A stretch of 57,994 bases of DNA from Tolumonas sp. (GTDB lineage Bacteria; Pseudomonadota; Gammaproteobacteria; Enterobacterales; Aeromonadaceae): the NCBI GenBank assembly GCA_028683735.1, contig JAQUHG010000001.1:1-57994 (forward strand), written 5' to 3'. Shown in pieces: positions 1 to 9,125 of this stretch; position 1 is the first letter of the stretch; every line of letters starts with the position of its first letter. The translations under genes and the position numbers were made by a program. The notes under the pieces were generated by a model. That model was not told the DNA's origin and made no database searches. It was given only the letters and a program-made list of their open reading frames with translations.

Positions 1-445
1 CCACTAACACTAGGCTGGCATCAGCCAACAAGCTATCTGCACGTTCCCAGTCAGTTTTTTCCAGTACATCAACCTGATAACCAGAAAGACGAAACATCTG
101 AACAAACAACCGGCCCAACTGACCGTTACCACCGACCACAACAATACGGCGTAAATCTGGTTTTACACATTTGAAACCAGAATCGTTTTCACTGCTGTAT
201 GATTCACGCATGACACGACGCAAAACATCTTCAATCAAATCAGCAGGAATGCCGACTGATTCAGCTTCTGCCCGGCGGCTGGCCAGCATAGCAGCTTCAC
301 GATCTGGGGCATAAACAGGTATACCGTATCGGCTTTTAACTTCCCCTACTCCGGCAACCAATTTCAGACGTTGTGCCAGAAGATCAACCAGTTGCTTATC
401 AACATGATCGATTTGATCACGCAACGCATTCAGCTCTTCATTCAT
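1..445 (-). CDS. tyrA: Chorismate mutase / prephenate dehydrogenase TyrA (5' part, cut by window edge)
   Basis: Bifunctional tyrosine-biosynthesis enzyme: chorismate to prephenate, then oxidative decarboxylation to 4-hydroxyphenylpyruvate, in the cytoplasm. My reading of the complement gives a protein starting [20 protein letters not shown], the AroQ-type chorismate mutase helix, followed by [14 protein letters not shown] and [14 protein letters not shown]. The dehydrogenase domain then begins with the Rossmann motif [13 protein letters not shown] near residue 105. About 148 codons are visible; the rest lies left of base 1. The ATG at 443-445 follows a GGAAG ribosome site. It lies downstream of aroF on the same strand, as in the E. 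coli aroF-tyrA operon, but a terminator-like hairpin separates them. Confidence 0.96.
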   Translation of the reverse strand, partial: MNEELNALRDQIDHVDKQLVDLLAQRLKLVAGVGEVKSRYGIPVYAPDREAAMLASRRAEAESVGIPADLIEDVLRRVMRESYSSENDSGFKCVKPDLRRIVVVGGNGQLGRLFVQMFRLSGYQVDVLEKTDWERADSLLADASLVLV

Positions 446-460
446 CCGTGTGCTTCCATT

Positions 461-488
461 AAAAAAACTCCGGCCATGGGGCCGGAGT
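461..488 (-). terminator. Hairpin plus U-tract between aroF and tyrA (terminator or attenuator)
   Basis: Perfect 9-bp stem (ACTCCGGCC, 467-475, with GGCCGGAGT, 480-488) and a 4-nt loop. On the minus strand it is followed by seven U residues (461-467). It ends 15 bases before the tyrA start, so it would limit read-through from aroF into tyrA. Confidence 0.8.
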
Positions 489-510
489 ACATTATGCATT
501 GTGTTCAGGT

Positions 511-1578
511 TCAGAGTCGATCTTTCAACGGCTCTTTCAGCTCTTCATAGCAACCTGCCAGCAATTTTTCAGTCGCGTGCCAGTCGATACAAGCATCTGT
601 AATCGATACACCGTAGGTCATATCACATTTTGGCTGTTCGCTGGATTGCGCGCCTTCACCGATATTGGATTCCAGCATGATACCGATAATGGATTTGTTA
701 CCATCCTGGATCTGGCGGATCACGTTTTCCGCAACCAGTGGCTGTAAGCGATGGTTTTTATTCGAATTACCATGGCTGCAATCTACCACCAGACTCGCTG
801 GTAATTTAGCTTTGGCCAATTCTTGTTCAGCAACAGCAACGTTCACTGAATCATAATTTGGCTGTTTACCGCCACGTAAAATCACATGACCATCAGGGTT
901 ACCTTGGGTCTGTAATAATGCCACCTGACCCTGCTGGTTGATGCCCATGAAAGTATGAGAAGACGAGGCTGCTTTCAGTGCATTGATAGCGGTGTCCAGA
1001 TTACCGTCGGTACCGTTTTTAAAGCCAACCGGCATTGATAAACCAGATGCCATTTCACGGTGAGTCTGCGATTCAGTAGTACGCGCACCAATCGCTGACC
1101 AGCTGAACAGATCAGCCAGATATTGTGGGCTGATTGGATCTAATGCTTCTGTTGCCAATGGCAGACGCAGTTCACCTAACCAACTCAGCAGTTCACGCGC
1201 TTTCTGCAGACCCAGTTCGATATCGAAAGTGCCGTCCAGATTCGGGTCATTAATGAACCCTTTCCAGCCAACAGTGGTACGTGGTTTTTCAAAATAAACA
1301 CGCATCACGATATACAGAGTGTCAGAATATTTATCATGCAGCGCTTTCAGACGTGTCGCATAGTCTTTAGCTGCATCCATATCATGGATTGAACAAGGAC
1401 CACAGATAACCAGCAGACGGTGATCTTGATGATGTACGATATCGGCGATCTGACGACGAGCATCGGCGATAAAGGACAATGTATCTTCAGAAACTGGCAC
1501 TTTGGCTTTCAGTTCTTCAGGGGTCAGTAATACTTTTTCTGATTGGATATGAACATTATTCAGCGAATCTTTCTGCAT
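511..1578 (-). CDS. aroF: 3-deoxy-7-phosphoheptulonate (DAHP) synthase, tyrosine-sensitive type
   Basis: First step of the shikimate pathway: phosphoenolpyruvate plus erythrose 4-phosphate gives DAHP. The 355-residue length and whole-protein similarity match the E. coli AroF/G/H class. Visible motifs are the N-terminal [11 protein letters not shown] (AroF-like), [58 protein letters not shown] and the metal-ligand segment [11 protein letters not shown]. The N terminus, tyrA linkage and TyrR box favour the tyrosine-feedback isozyme; the feedback specificity itself is inferred. The ribosome site before the ATG is weak. A perfect TyrR box ends 14 bases before the start codon. Confidence 0.96.
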   Translation of the reverse strand: MQKDSLNNVHIQSEKVLLTPEELKAKVPVSEDTLSFIADARRQIADIVHHQDHRLLVICGPCSIHDMDAAKDYATRLKALHDKYSDTLYIVMRVYFEKPRTTVGWKGFINDPNLDGTFDIELGLQKARELLSWLGELRLPLATEALDPISPQYLADLFSWSAIGARTTESQTHREMASGLSMPVGFKNGTDGNLDTAINALKAASSSHTFMGINQQGQVALLQTQGNPDGHVILRGGKQPNYDSVNVAVAEQELAKAKLPASLVVDCSHGNSNKNHRLQPLVAENVIRQIQDGNKSIIGIMLESNIGEGAQSSEQPKCDMTYGVSITDACIDWHATEKLLAGCYEELKEPLKDRL

Positions 1579-1591
1579 GATAGCACCACAC

Positions 1592-1609
1592 TGTAAACTA
1601 ATCTTTACA
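1592..1609 (-). promoter_or_regulatory. TyrR box upstream of aroF
   Basis: TGTAAA-N6-TTTACA, an exact match to the TyrR consensus palindrome as I know it, placed 14-31 bases upstream of the aroF ATG. In E. coli the aroF-tyrA operon is repressed by TyrR with tyrosine through such boxes. I see only weaker candidates farther upstream. Confidence 0.88.
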
Positions 1610-1709
1610 CCAATACCGCATCTTGAATTTTAATCATGTATTGACATAATTCTGAATTAGCACTAGCTCCAACGACAAAATACCAGTATCAGCCAGTTTT
1701 GCAAGCCCT

Positions 1710-1739
1710 AAAAAAAGAGCAGTCCGAAGACTGCTCTTT
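1710..1739 (-). terminator. Terminator of the BMP-family ABC transporter operon
   Basis: An 11-bp perfect stem (1714-1724 with 1729-1739, core GAGCAGTC/GACTGCTC) with a CGAA tetraloop. It is flanked on the left by an A-run that reads as a U-tract on the minus strand, 26 bases after the last gene of the operon. Confidence 0.88.
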
Positions 1740-1764
1740 GTATTTACCGATATCGGTAAATATT

Positions 1765-2730
1765 TTATTCCCGTTCTTTTACATATGCAGTACCTAAGGC
1801 TTTAGGTGCCACGGCTTTGCCAATAAATCCAGCCAGCAGGAACACTGTCAGCAGATAAGGCATGGCTTCGATGATTTGCACAGGAATCGCATGGCCTGCA
1901 ATTTCAACACCCTGCAGACGAATTGCAAGTGCATCCAGGAAACCAAACAACAAACAGGCACTCATTGCTGTCCATGGGCGCCATTTCCCAAACACCAATG
2001 CAGCCAATGCCATGTAGCCCTTACCCGCACTCATATTTGGAATAAACTGGGCTGTTTGAGCAAGAGACAGGTATGCACCACCCAGACCGGCCAGAAAACC
2101 ACAGATCAGGATCGCGCTGTAACGCAACCGCACAACCGAAATCCCCGCCGTATCAACCGCGGCCGGCGCTTCACCAACCGCTCGTAACCGCAAACCAAAA
2201 CGCGTACGATACAAAACCCACCATGCGGCAGGTACCGCCAATAAGGCGAGATATTCCAGAACGGTATGTCCACTCAGCAATTCGGAATACAGTTGACCGA
2301 TCACCGGTACGTCATAAAGTTCTTTTTCAAATGGAAAATGGATTGGAGCAAAACGTGCTGCACCATCTAAAGCCGGCGTCTGACCACCTTGGTCGAACCA
2401 GTAACGACCCAATGTTACCGTTAACCCAGCCGCCAGAATGTTAACCGCCATACCACTGACTACCTGATCACCACGGTGAGTGATCGTGGCAAAACCATGC
2501 AACAGCGACATAGCAATGGAAACCAAAACCCCGGCCGCAACACCTTCCCAAGCTGAACCGGTCACCGAAGCTGTTGCTGCCCCAGCAAAGGCGGAAACCA
2601 GTAAGTTACCTTCCAACCCGATATTTACCACACCAGAACGCTCACAGAATAAACCTGCTAACGCCGCGAATATCAATGGAGTAGCAACACGGATGGTTGA
2701 GTCCAGCATTAATATCAATGTATCAAACAT
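1765..2730 (-). CDS. BMP-type nucleoside ABC transporter, inner-membrane permease 2
   Basis: A 321-residue polytopic protein of the branched-chain amino acid/ribose-type permease family (BPD_transp_2), as in the NupQ/YufQ proteins of Bacillus and Lactococcus nucleoside importers. Hydrophobic segments run throughout. The N-terminal LIFAALAGLFCERSGVVNIG and VNIGLEGNLL are typical of this permease pair. It would form a heterodimeric channel with the preceding permease and be powered by the upstream ATPase. The ATG shares one base with the preceding stop (ATAATG), and an AGGAGG ribosome site lies inside the previous gene. Substrate (nucleosides or purines) is inferred from the operon's BMP-type binding protein. 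Confidence 0.9.
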   Translation of the reverse strand: MFDTLILMLDSTIRVATPLIFAALAGLFCERSGVVNIGLEGNLLVSAFAGAATASVTGSAWEGVAAGVLVSIAMSLLHGFATITHRGDQVVSGMAVNILAAGLTVTLGRYWFDQGGQTPALDGAARFAPIHFPFEKELYDVPVIGQLYSELLSGHTVLEYLALLAVPAAWWVLYRTRFGLRLRAVGEAPAAVDTAGISVVRLRYSAILICGFLAGLGGAYLSLAQTAQFIPNMSAGKGYMALAALVFGKWRPWTAMSACLLFGFLDALAIRLQGVEIAGHAIPVQIIEAMPYLLTVFLLAGFIGKAVAPKALGTAYVKERE

Positions 2731-3836
2731 TATGCGGCCTCCTGCTTACTAGTGAGTTTCAGATATAAAGCTTCCAACTTCGGTTTAAACATGTGTTCCA
2801 ATGCGCCGGAGAACAAGATCACCAACCCTTGCAACACCACAACGATATTGCGATCAACACCATACTCAAAGCTGAGCTCTGCCCCGCCCTGATAGAGAAA
2901 ACCAAACAACACACTGGCTAATATGACGCCAATTGGGTGATTACGTCCCATCAACGCAACCGCGATACCAGTAAAACCAAAACCTTCAACATAGTTCAGT
3001 TTGATCTGGTGTAATTCACCCTGAATGACATTCAGCGCAAAAAAACCGGCTAGCATGCCAGATAATGCCATCGCCATGATGGTTACTTTGGAATAAGAGA
3101 TACCGGCATAACCAGCAGCCTGCACGTTCGCACCGACAGAGCGGATCTGATAACCCCAACGGGTATACCAAAGGAAAACCCACACAAACACCGCACACAG
3201 TAATGCCCACAGCAAGCTGACATTCACTGGGCTTTCTGGCATATCAATACCAATCAGACCCAATACTGAATGGATCTTCGGTAACCAACTGGCTTCAGCG
3301 AATACGGCACTTTCCGGCGCCATAGTGCTGGCCGGTTTTAGCACATCAACCAACAGATAGGCCATCAGTGAAGAAGCAATGAAATTGAACATAATAGTTG
3401 TGATAACGATATGACTACCACGCTTGGCTTGCAGATAAGCAGGTATAAACGCCCAGGCCGCGCCAAACAAACCACCCGCAATAGCAGCTAATGGTAATAA
3501 CAATACCAACGGTAATTTATCGCCGAACCACAAACAGACTAAACCAACGCCTAATCCGCCCACATAAGCTTGCCCTTCACCGCCGATATTGAATAACCCA
3601 GCATGATAAGCAACGGCTACGGCTAATCCGGTAAAGATAAAACCGGTCGCATAATAGAGGGTGAAGCCGATGCCTTCGGCATTACCGAAAGAGCCTTCCC
3701 ACATCACCTTGACCGCATCGAGTGGATTAATATCGATGTAATAAAATAATAAACCTGAAACAGCGAATGCCATTAACAGGTTGACCAGCGGAATAACGCC
3801 GACGTTGATCCAAAGCGGGATCCGTTGTTGACTCAT
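2730..3836 (-). CDS. BMP-type nucleoside ABC transporter, inner-membrane permease 1
   Basis: A 368-residue permease of the same family as the next gene, resembling NupP/YufP. It has a first membrane segment near residues 10-32 and the motif FNIGGEGQAYVGG near residue 82, the counterpart of VNIGLEGN in its partner. A later conserved block, GYAGISYSK, lies near residue 240. Its ATG overlaps the ATPase stop codon by four bases, so translation is probably coupled. Together the two permeases should form the translocation pore for a nucleoside or nucleobase substrate. Confidence 0.9.
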   Translation of the reverse strand: MSQQRIPLWINVGVIPLVNLLMAFAVSGLLFYYIDINPLDAVKVMWEGSFGNAEGIGFTLYYATGFIFTGLAVAVAYHAGLFNIGGEGQAYVGGLGVGLVCLWFGDKLPLVLLLPLAAIAGGLFGAAWAFIPAYLQAKRGSHIVITTIMFNFIASSLMAYLLVDVLKPASTMAPESAVFAEASWLPKIHSVLGLIGIDMPESPVNVSLLWALLCAVFVWVFLWYTRWGYQIRSVGANVQAAGYAGISYSKVTIMAMALSGMLAGFFALNVIQGELHQIKLNYVEGFGFTGIAVALMGRNHPIGVILASVLFGFLYQGGAELSFEYGVDRNIVVVLQGLVILFSGALEHMFKPKLEALYLKLTSKQEAA

Positions 3837-5395
3837 GCTTGAACCCCTTGTTGCGCCTGCAAATGTTCAGGAATGATATTGGCCATCATTAAGCCCAGTG
3901 TTTTTTCATCGGCCTGAGCCGCAGAGACTTCGCCGACAATCGCACCATCAAACATCACCAGAATGCGATCAGACAGTGAAAGAATTTCATCCAACTCAAC
4001 AGATACCAACAACACGGCTTTCCCCGCATCGCGCATGGCAATCACTTGTTTGTGAATAAACTCGATCGCACCGATGTCGACTCCTCGCGTTGGCTGACCA
4101 ATCAGCAAGACATCGGGGTTCTTTTCTACTTCACGGGCGATTACCAGTTTCTGCTGATTCCCACCGGAGAAATTAGCTGTTTTTAATTGTGGATTCGCTG
4201 GGCGCACATCCCACTTATCCATTTTTTCCTGACAATCACGCAGAATCGCGTTCTTATCTTGTAAGAGACCGCGGTTATACATCGCGTGATTGTGATAACC
4301 CATAATGAAGGCTTCTTGCGCAGAAAACTTGTTGATCAGGCCCATTTTGTGCCGATCTTCCGGTACATGCCCCAGACCATAGTCACGGATCTCACCCGCG
4401 TCGGCAGGGTTATTGGCATCGATTTGATGGGAACCAATAGAAAATGAACCACTGGCTGGTTTGATAATACCACTGAGTAGTTCCAGCAATTCCGACTGAC
4501 CATTTCCTGATACGCCGGCAATACCAACGACTTCACCCGCGCGGACATTGAAGGAAACCGATTTAATTCGCTCAACACCACTGGCATCGACATAACGCAG
4601 CTTATCTGCTTGCAGCAGAACATTTCCCGCTTGCGTGTCTTCTTTATCGACCGTCAGGCGAACTTTGCGCCCTACCATGAGTTCCGCCAGATCTTCACGG
4701 GACGTATTCACCGTGGCAACATGCGCGACCATTTCACCACGACGCATGACAGAAACCTGATCGGTGATTGCCATGATTTCACGCAGTTTGTGTGTAATCA
4801 AAATAACCGTCGTACCCTGATCTTTTAGTTTCGCCAGAATAGCGAACAGATGTTCAGCTTCCTGCGGGGTCAGCACACCCGTTGGTTCATCCAGTATCAG
4901 AATTTCGGCACCGCGATAGAGCGCTTTCAGAATTTCTACGCGCTGTTGTAGGCCTACCGGCAGATCTTCCACCACTGCATCCAGCGGTACATCCAAGCCA
5001 TATTGTGCGGCCAGTTCTTTCAGTTTCTTTTTCGCCGCCGCCAAACTTGGCGCCAGCGTAAAACCTTGTTCCACACCGAGAATGATGTTTTCTAATACTG
5101 TGAAGGTGTTCACCAACATAAAATGCTGATGCACCATGCCGATACCGGCGGCAATCGCATCCTGCGATCCCCCAGGCTTATAAGGAGCACCTTTGACTTT
5201 CATCTCGCCACTATCGGCGTGATAAAAACCGTAGATGATGCTCATTAATGTCGATTTCCCAGCACCGTTTTCTCCGACGATGCCATGGATCGAGCCTTTA
5301 CGAACTTGCAGATCAATATGCTTGTTGGCGTGAACTTCGCCAAATCGCTTATCGATACCACTCAGTTCTAACGCATATGAGTCTAATTGCGCCAC
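3833..5395 (-). CDS. BMP-type nucleoside ABC transporter, ATP-binding protein with two ABC domains
   Basis: A 520-residue tandem ATPase of the RbsA/NupO type. The first domain has an intact Walker A (GENGAGKST), the signature LPVGLQQRVEI and Walker B ILILDEP. The second has the degenerate Walker A usual in this class (GVSGNGQSE), the signature FSGGNQQKLVIAR and LLIGQPTRG, where Q replaces the catalytic glutamate. Only one site is therefore expected to be fully catalytic, which is normal for the family. The gene follows the binding-protein gene after 81 bases containing a short hairpin, and overlaps the permease gene by four bases. Confidence 0.93.
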   Translation of the reverse strand: MAQLDSYALELSGIDKRFGEVHANKHIDLQVRKGSIHGIVGENGAGKSTLMSIIYGFYHADSGEMKVKGAPYKPGGSQDAIAAGIGMVHQHFMLVNTFTVLENIILGVEQGFTLAPSLAAAKKKLKELAAQYGLDVPLDAVVEDLPVGLQQRVEILKALYRGAEILILDEPTGVLTPQEAEHLFAILAKLKDQGTTVILITHKLREIMAITDQVSVMRRGEMVAHVATVNTSREDLAELMVGRKVRLTVDKEDTQAGNVLLQADKLRYVDASGVERIKSVSFNVRAGEVVGIAGVSGNGQSELLELLSGIIKPASGSFSIGSHQIDANNPADAGEIRDYGLGHVPEDRHKMGLINKFSAQEAFIMGYHNHAMYNRGLLQDKNAILRDCQEKMDKWDVRPANPQLKTANFSGGNQQKLVIAREVEKNPDVLLIGQPTRGVDIGAIEFIHKQVIAMRDAGKAVLLVSVELDEILSLSDRILVMFDGAIVGEVSAAQADEKTLGLMMANIIPEHLQAQQGVQA

Positions 5396-5432
5396 AGTAT
5401 GATTTCCAGAACACGGGTTAATAAATACACGA

Positions 5433-5453
5433 AACCGGCCCTGATGGCCGGTT
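5433..5453 (-). terminator. Short GC hairpin between binding-protein and ATPase genes
   Basis: An 8-bp stem AACCGGCC/GGCCGGTT with a 5-nt loop and no clear U-tract. A leaky terminator or 3'-end stabiliser here would let the binding protein be made in excess over the membrane parts. That role is inferred. Confidence 0.5.
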
Positions 5454-5476
5454 CCGGATTAGCTAAAAAATGTGGA

Positions 5477-6478
5477 TCAATATTTACAGGTGTTATCAGC
5501 CATATAATCGTGGATTTTGATTTTACCCGCGATGATATCTTTCTTGATGCTGTCCATTTTGGTTTTCATTTCTGGCGTGATCAGCTTGGCGTTATTTTCA
5601 TCTTGCGCCCAATCTACACCACCTTCAGCCAGACCCAGCGCTTTCACACCGCCAGTCCATTTACCTTGAGCAGATTCATCCCAGCTCTGGAATGCCGCTA
5701 AACCAACACTTTTCACCATGGAGGTCAGCATAGTGCCTGGGTGCAGATGGTTTTGGTTGGAGTCAACACCAATAGCCAGCTTGCCCGCATCTTTCGCAGC
5801 TTGATAAACGCCCAGACCAGTGCCACCAGCCGCAGCATAAACAACATCCGCACCTTTCGAGAATTGGGTTTTAGCCAATTCCGCACCTTTAGCTGGGTCA
5901 GCAAATGCGGCAGGAGTAGAACCCGTCATGTTCTGGAATACTTCTGCTTTCGGGTTGATGTATTTAGCGCCCTGCTCATAACCACATTCGAATTTACGGA
6001 TCAGCGGAATATCCATACCGCCTACGAAACCGACTTTACCAGTTTTAGATGCTTGCGCGGCTAACGCGCCAACCAGGAAAGAACCTTCGTGTTCTTTAAA
6101 TACCACTGATTGCACGTTTGGTTTATCAACGACTGAATCGATGATAGTGAATTGAATTTTTGGGAATTCAGCAGCGACTTTTTCTACAGAAGATGAGAAG
6201 TTAAAACCTACCGCCACGATCGGGCTGTAACCACGGCTGGCTAAACGACGCAAACCTTGTTCACGTTGCGCTTCATTTTGTGGTTCAAATTCTTTAACGG
6301 TGATTTTTTTAGCTTTCTTATATTCTTCAACACCACCACGGAAAACGGCTTCGTTGAACGATTTATCAAATTTACCTGCTGTATCATAAATAACAGCTGG
6401 TTCTGCTGCTTTAGCGTGAGCGCTTAAAGCTGTCAGAGTAAACGTTGCTACAGCTGCCATTTTCAGAATCTTATTCAT
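5477..6478 (-). CDS. BMP-family periplasmic basic-membrane-protein / nucleoside-binding protein
   Basis: Periplasmic substrate-binding component of a BMP (Med/PnrA) family importer. I chose the ATG at 6478 because it gives a clean signal peptide (MNKILKMAAVATFTLTALSA, cleavage near AHA-KA) and follows a GGAAGG ribosome site; a longer in-frame ORF from 6559 lacks both. Mature-protein features are AVIYDTAGKFDKSFNEAVF, VGFNFSSSVE, KVGFVGGMDIPLIRKFE and DVVYAAAGGTG, all typical of PnrA-like purine-nucleoside binders. About 333 residues. It heads the operon. Substrate is inferred from family. Confidence 0.93.
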   Translation of the reverse strand: MNKILKMAAVATFTLTALSAHAKAAEPAVIYDTAGKFDKSFNEAVFRGGVEEYKKAKKITVKEFEPQNEAQREQGLRRLASRGYSPIVAVGFNFSSSVEKVAAEFPKIQFTIIDSVVDKPNVQSVVFKEHEGSFLVGALAAQASKTGKVGFVGGMDIPLIRKFECGYEQGAKYINPKAEVFQNMTGSTPAAFADPAKGAELAKTQFSKGADVVYAAAGGTGLGVYQAAKDAGKLAIGVDSNQNHLHPGTMLTSMVKSVGLAAFQSWDESAQGKWTGGVKALGLAEGGVDWAQDENNAKLITPEMKTKMDSIKKDIIAGKIKIHDYMADNTCKY

Positions 6479-6531
6479 CTTCTTATCCTTCCAGGTTAAT
6501 CGGCCTGAGCCCGATTCGGGCACAATATATA

Positions 6532-6579
6532 AGTCTATGAAGTACAGAGTTTTGGTCAAGTTTTTTACCTTAAAACTTG
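6532..6579 (-). promoter_or_regulatory. Candidate promoter and overlapping operator of the nucleoside-importer operon
   Basis: On the minus strand, TTGACC (6554-6559) and TAGACT (6532-6537) are spaced 16 bp apart, a plausible sigma-70 promoter. Its -35 overlaps an inverted repeat, CAAGTTTT (6557-6564), 7-bp spacer, AAAACTTG (6572-6579), which looks like a repressor site. The regulator is unknown to me. Confidence 0.45.
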
Positions 6580-6676
6580 CTGTTCCAGCGCTTTATTGTA
6601 AAAAAATGAGCTACTACAAAGTTAACGACTTTAACTCTCCCTACAATGGGGCACACCAAATGAACCTCTCACCATT

Positions 6677-8398
6677 ATGAGCCTTCAACAAATCACGCTT
6701 ATCGTCTCGTTATTGCAGCAGATGTGTGTCTATGTGGTTATCGTCTATCTGTTGAGTAAGACGCCACTTTTTCAGCCGCTCACTCAAGTTACCATTAGTC
6801 TGCCAAATAAAATTCTCTGCTACTTAACCTTTTCCGCTTTTTGCATTATGGGCACCTATTTTGGCCTGAAAATCGATAATTCGATCGCCAATACCCGCGC
6901 TACCGGTGCAGTATTAGGGGGAATTGTCGGCGGACCTGTAGTCGGATTTCTAGTCGGCTTAACCGGTGGTGTTCATCGTTACAGCCTTGGTGGTTTTACC
7001 TCTTTTGCATGCATGATTTCGACCATCGCTGAAGGTTTGTTAGGTGGTTTAGTGCATCGCTATTTCCTGCAACGTCGGCGACCCGATCAACTGTTTAACC
7101 CCTGGATCGTTTTTTCCGTCGCCGTCGTCGCCGAATGTATGCAGATGGGTATTATCTTGTTATTGGCACGCCCTTTTGATCAGGCCTGGCATCTGGTGCA
7201 GAACATTGCATTACCGATGATGCTGGCGAATAGCTTTGGGGCTGCTATTTTGATGCGAATGCTGCTCGATCGCCGTGCGATGTATGAAAAATATTCGGTC
7301 GCCTTCTCTGCCCGCGCTTTAAAAATAGCAGAGCGTTCCATGGGGATATTGAACAAAGGCTTTAATCAGGAAAATTGCGCGCAACTTGCACGGATCTTAT
7401 TGGAAGAAACCAATGTCGGCGCCGTAGCTCTCACCGATCGGGAAAAATTGCTCGCCTTTATTGGCATTGGCGAAGACCACCATCTTCCCGGCACCGCTAT
7501 CACCTCATCGCACACCTTACGCGCTATCGCGAATAATGAAGTGGTGTATGCTGATGGCAATCTGATCCGCTATCACTGTACGTTAGATCCGCACTGCAAG
7601 CTGGGTTCTACACTCGTCATACCACTACGCGGTGAAGACAATCGGGTGATTGGCACCATTAAACTTTATGAACCGAAAAGAAAGCTCTTCTCTTCCCTCA
7701 ACCGCACGTTGGGTGAAGGTATGGCAAGATTGCTTTCCACACAAATTCTGGCAGGAAAATATTCCGCCCAAAGCGAGCTGTTGGCACAATCGGAAATCAA
7801 ATTACTCCACGCACAAGTGAACCCGCATTTTCTGTTTAACGCCTTAAACACGCTGGGTTCGGTGATACGTCGGGACCCAGAGCATGCGCGGCAGCTTGTT
7901 CAACATTTGTCGTTATTCTTTCGGAAAAATCTACGACGAGGTACCGAGGAAGTAACGCTGAAAGAGGAGTTAGAACACGTAAACAGTTATTTACAGATCG
8001 AGCTGGCCCGCTTTCCCGATCGACTGAAAGTATTGTTTCAGGTCGACGATTTGTTATTGAGTCAGAAATTGCCGGCCTTCTCACTGCAACCCATTGTGGA
8101 AAATGCGATAAAGCATGGCATTTCTCAAACGATAAATGGTGGCACTGTGACCATTTCTGGTCAGCGAAATAATGACGGCTGGCAGTTAGTCGTTGCCGAT
8201 GATGCCGGTTTATTTGATGCTCCCGCAGCGCCCGATAAAGATGAAAGTAGTAACGGTTTGGGCATGAACTTGGTCGATCGCCGTATCAAGGCCCATTACG
8301 GCGATCAGTTCGGAGTTCAAGTGCAGTGTCAGCCCGATATTGTCACTCAGGTTATTATTAATTTGCCGTTTTCTGAGGTTGAACCATGTTGCGAGTGA
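6677..8398 (+). CDS. btsS: LytS/BtsS-type sensor histidine kinase
   Basis: A 573-residue kinase of the LytS/YehU family. A five-to-six-helix 5TM-Lyt membrane domain covers residues 1-200, then a GAF domain (about 225-355), a His_kinase domain with HAQVNPHFLFNALNTLG (likely phosphorylated His384) and a C-terminal HATPase with IVENAIKHGI and GLGMNLVDRRI. The domain order and adjacency to a LytTR regulator and a CstA/BtsT carrier match the E. coli BtsS pyruvate sensor (561 residues). Pyruvate sensing is inferred from this homology. The gene overlaps btsR by 13 bases. A six-codon mini-ORF (6660-6680) overlaps its ATG. Confidence 0.88.
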   Translation: MSLQQITLIVSLLQQMCVYVVIVYLLSKTPLFQPLTQVTISLPNKILCYLTFSAFCIMGTYFGLKIDNSIANTRATGAVLGGIVGGPVVGFLVGLTGGVHRYSLGGFTSFACMISTIAEGLLGGLVHRYFLQRRRPDQLFNPWIVFSVAVVAECMQMGIILLLARPFDQAWHLVQNIALPMMLANSFGAAILMRMLLDRRAMYEKYSVAFSARALKIAERSMGILNKGFNQENCAQLARILLEETNVGAVALTDREKLLAFIGIGEDHHLPGTAITSSHTLRAIANNEVVYADGNLIRYHCTLDPHCKLGSTLVIPLRGEDNRVIGTIKLYEPKRKLFSSLNRTLGEGMARLLSTQILAGKYSAQSELLAQSEIKLLHAQVNPHFLFNALNTLGSVIRRDPEHARQLVQHLSLFFRKNLRRGTEEVTLKEELEHVNSYLQIELARFPDRLKVLFQVDDLLLSQKLPAFSLQPIVENAIKHGISQTINGGTVTISGQRNNDGWQLVVADDAGLFDAPAAPDKDESSNGLGMNLVDRRIKAHYGDQFGVQVQCQPDIVTQVIINLPFSEVEPCCE

Positions 8399-9117
8399 TC
8401 ATTGTCGATGATGAATTACCAGCCAGAGAAGAATTACGCAGTATTCTGGAAAGTTATACACGGAAAAATGAGGCTGAACTGGAAATCATCGGTGAATGCA
8501 GCAATGCGCTGGAAGCAATTCCAGCCATTCATAAACTCCGCCCGGATGTGGTGTTTTTAGATATTCAGATGCCCCGCATCAGTGGACTGGAAATGGTCAG
8601 TATGCTTGACCCTGAACATTTACCTGCCATTGTCTTCATTACCGCTTATGATGAATTTGCGCTGAAAGCATTCGAAGAAAATGCGTTTGATTATTTGCTC
8701 AAACCCATAGAACCGGCGCGTTTGGAAAAGACATTAAGCCGTTTACGCAAAGAGTTAGCACCACCTTCCTACCAGCCATTAGCCGAGTTAGCACCGCTAC
8801 GTTCTATTCCCTGTTGCGGCCACAACCGCATTTTTTTAGTACCCCTGACTGAGGTGGAATATATCCATAGCGATTTGGCTGGCGTACATGTTTTTAGCGC
8901 CAAACAAGCCGGTGTTACGCAACTGACCATGCGCACACTGGAAGAAAAAACACCATTTTTGCGTTGCCATCGCCAATACATGATCAACCCCGATCAAGTG
9001 GCCGAAATTCAGTTGCTGGAAAATGGCAGTGCGGAAGTGATCACCCGAGCCCAACAGCACATACCGGTCAGCCGCCGTTATCTGAAACCACTCAAGCAGA
9101 GCCTGAATATTCCCTAA
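8386..9117 (+). CDS. btsR: LytTR-family response regulator, BtsR-like
   Basis: A 243-residue cytoplasmic regulator. The N-terminal receiver domain has the acidic pair in VIIVDDE, phosphoacceptor Asp59 in VVFLDIQMPR, and ITAYDEFALKAF. The C-terminal LytTR DNA-binding domain runs from about residue 145 (FLVPLTEVEYIHSD to FLRCHRQYMINPDQV and IPVSRRYLKPLKQ). LytTR proteins bind short direct repeats spaced about two helical turns apart; exactly such repeats occur at 9126-9172 before the next gene. It should be phosphorylated by the overlapping upstream kinase and activate the carrier gene. Confidence 0.9.
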   Translation: MLRVIIVDDELPAREELRSILESYTRKNEAELEIIGECSNALEAIPAIHKLRPDVVFLDIQMPRISGLEMVSMLDPEHLPAIVFITAYDEFALKAFEENAFDYLLKPIEPARLEKTLSRLRKELAPPSYQPLAELAPLRSIPCCGHNRIFLVPLTEVEYIHSDLAGVHVFSAKQAGVTQLTMRTLEEKTPFLRCHRQYMINPDQVAEIQLLENGSAEVITRAQQHIPVSRRYLKPLKQSLNIP

Positions 9118-9125
9118 ATCCTAAA

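Noticed and set aside
4610..4828. Antisense open frames within the ATPase and many other genes
   Set aside because: They lie opposite strongly conserved coding sequence and lack start signals; shadows of real genes.
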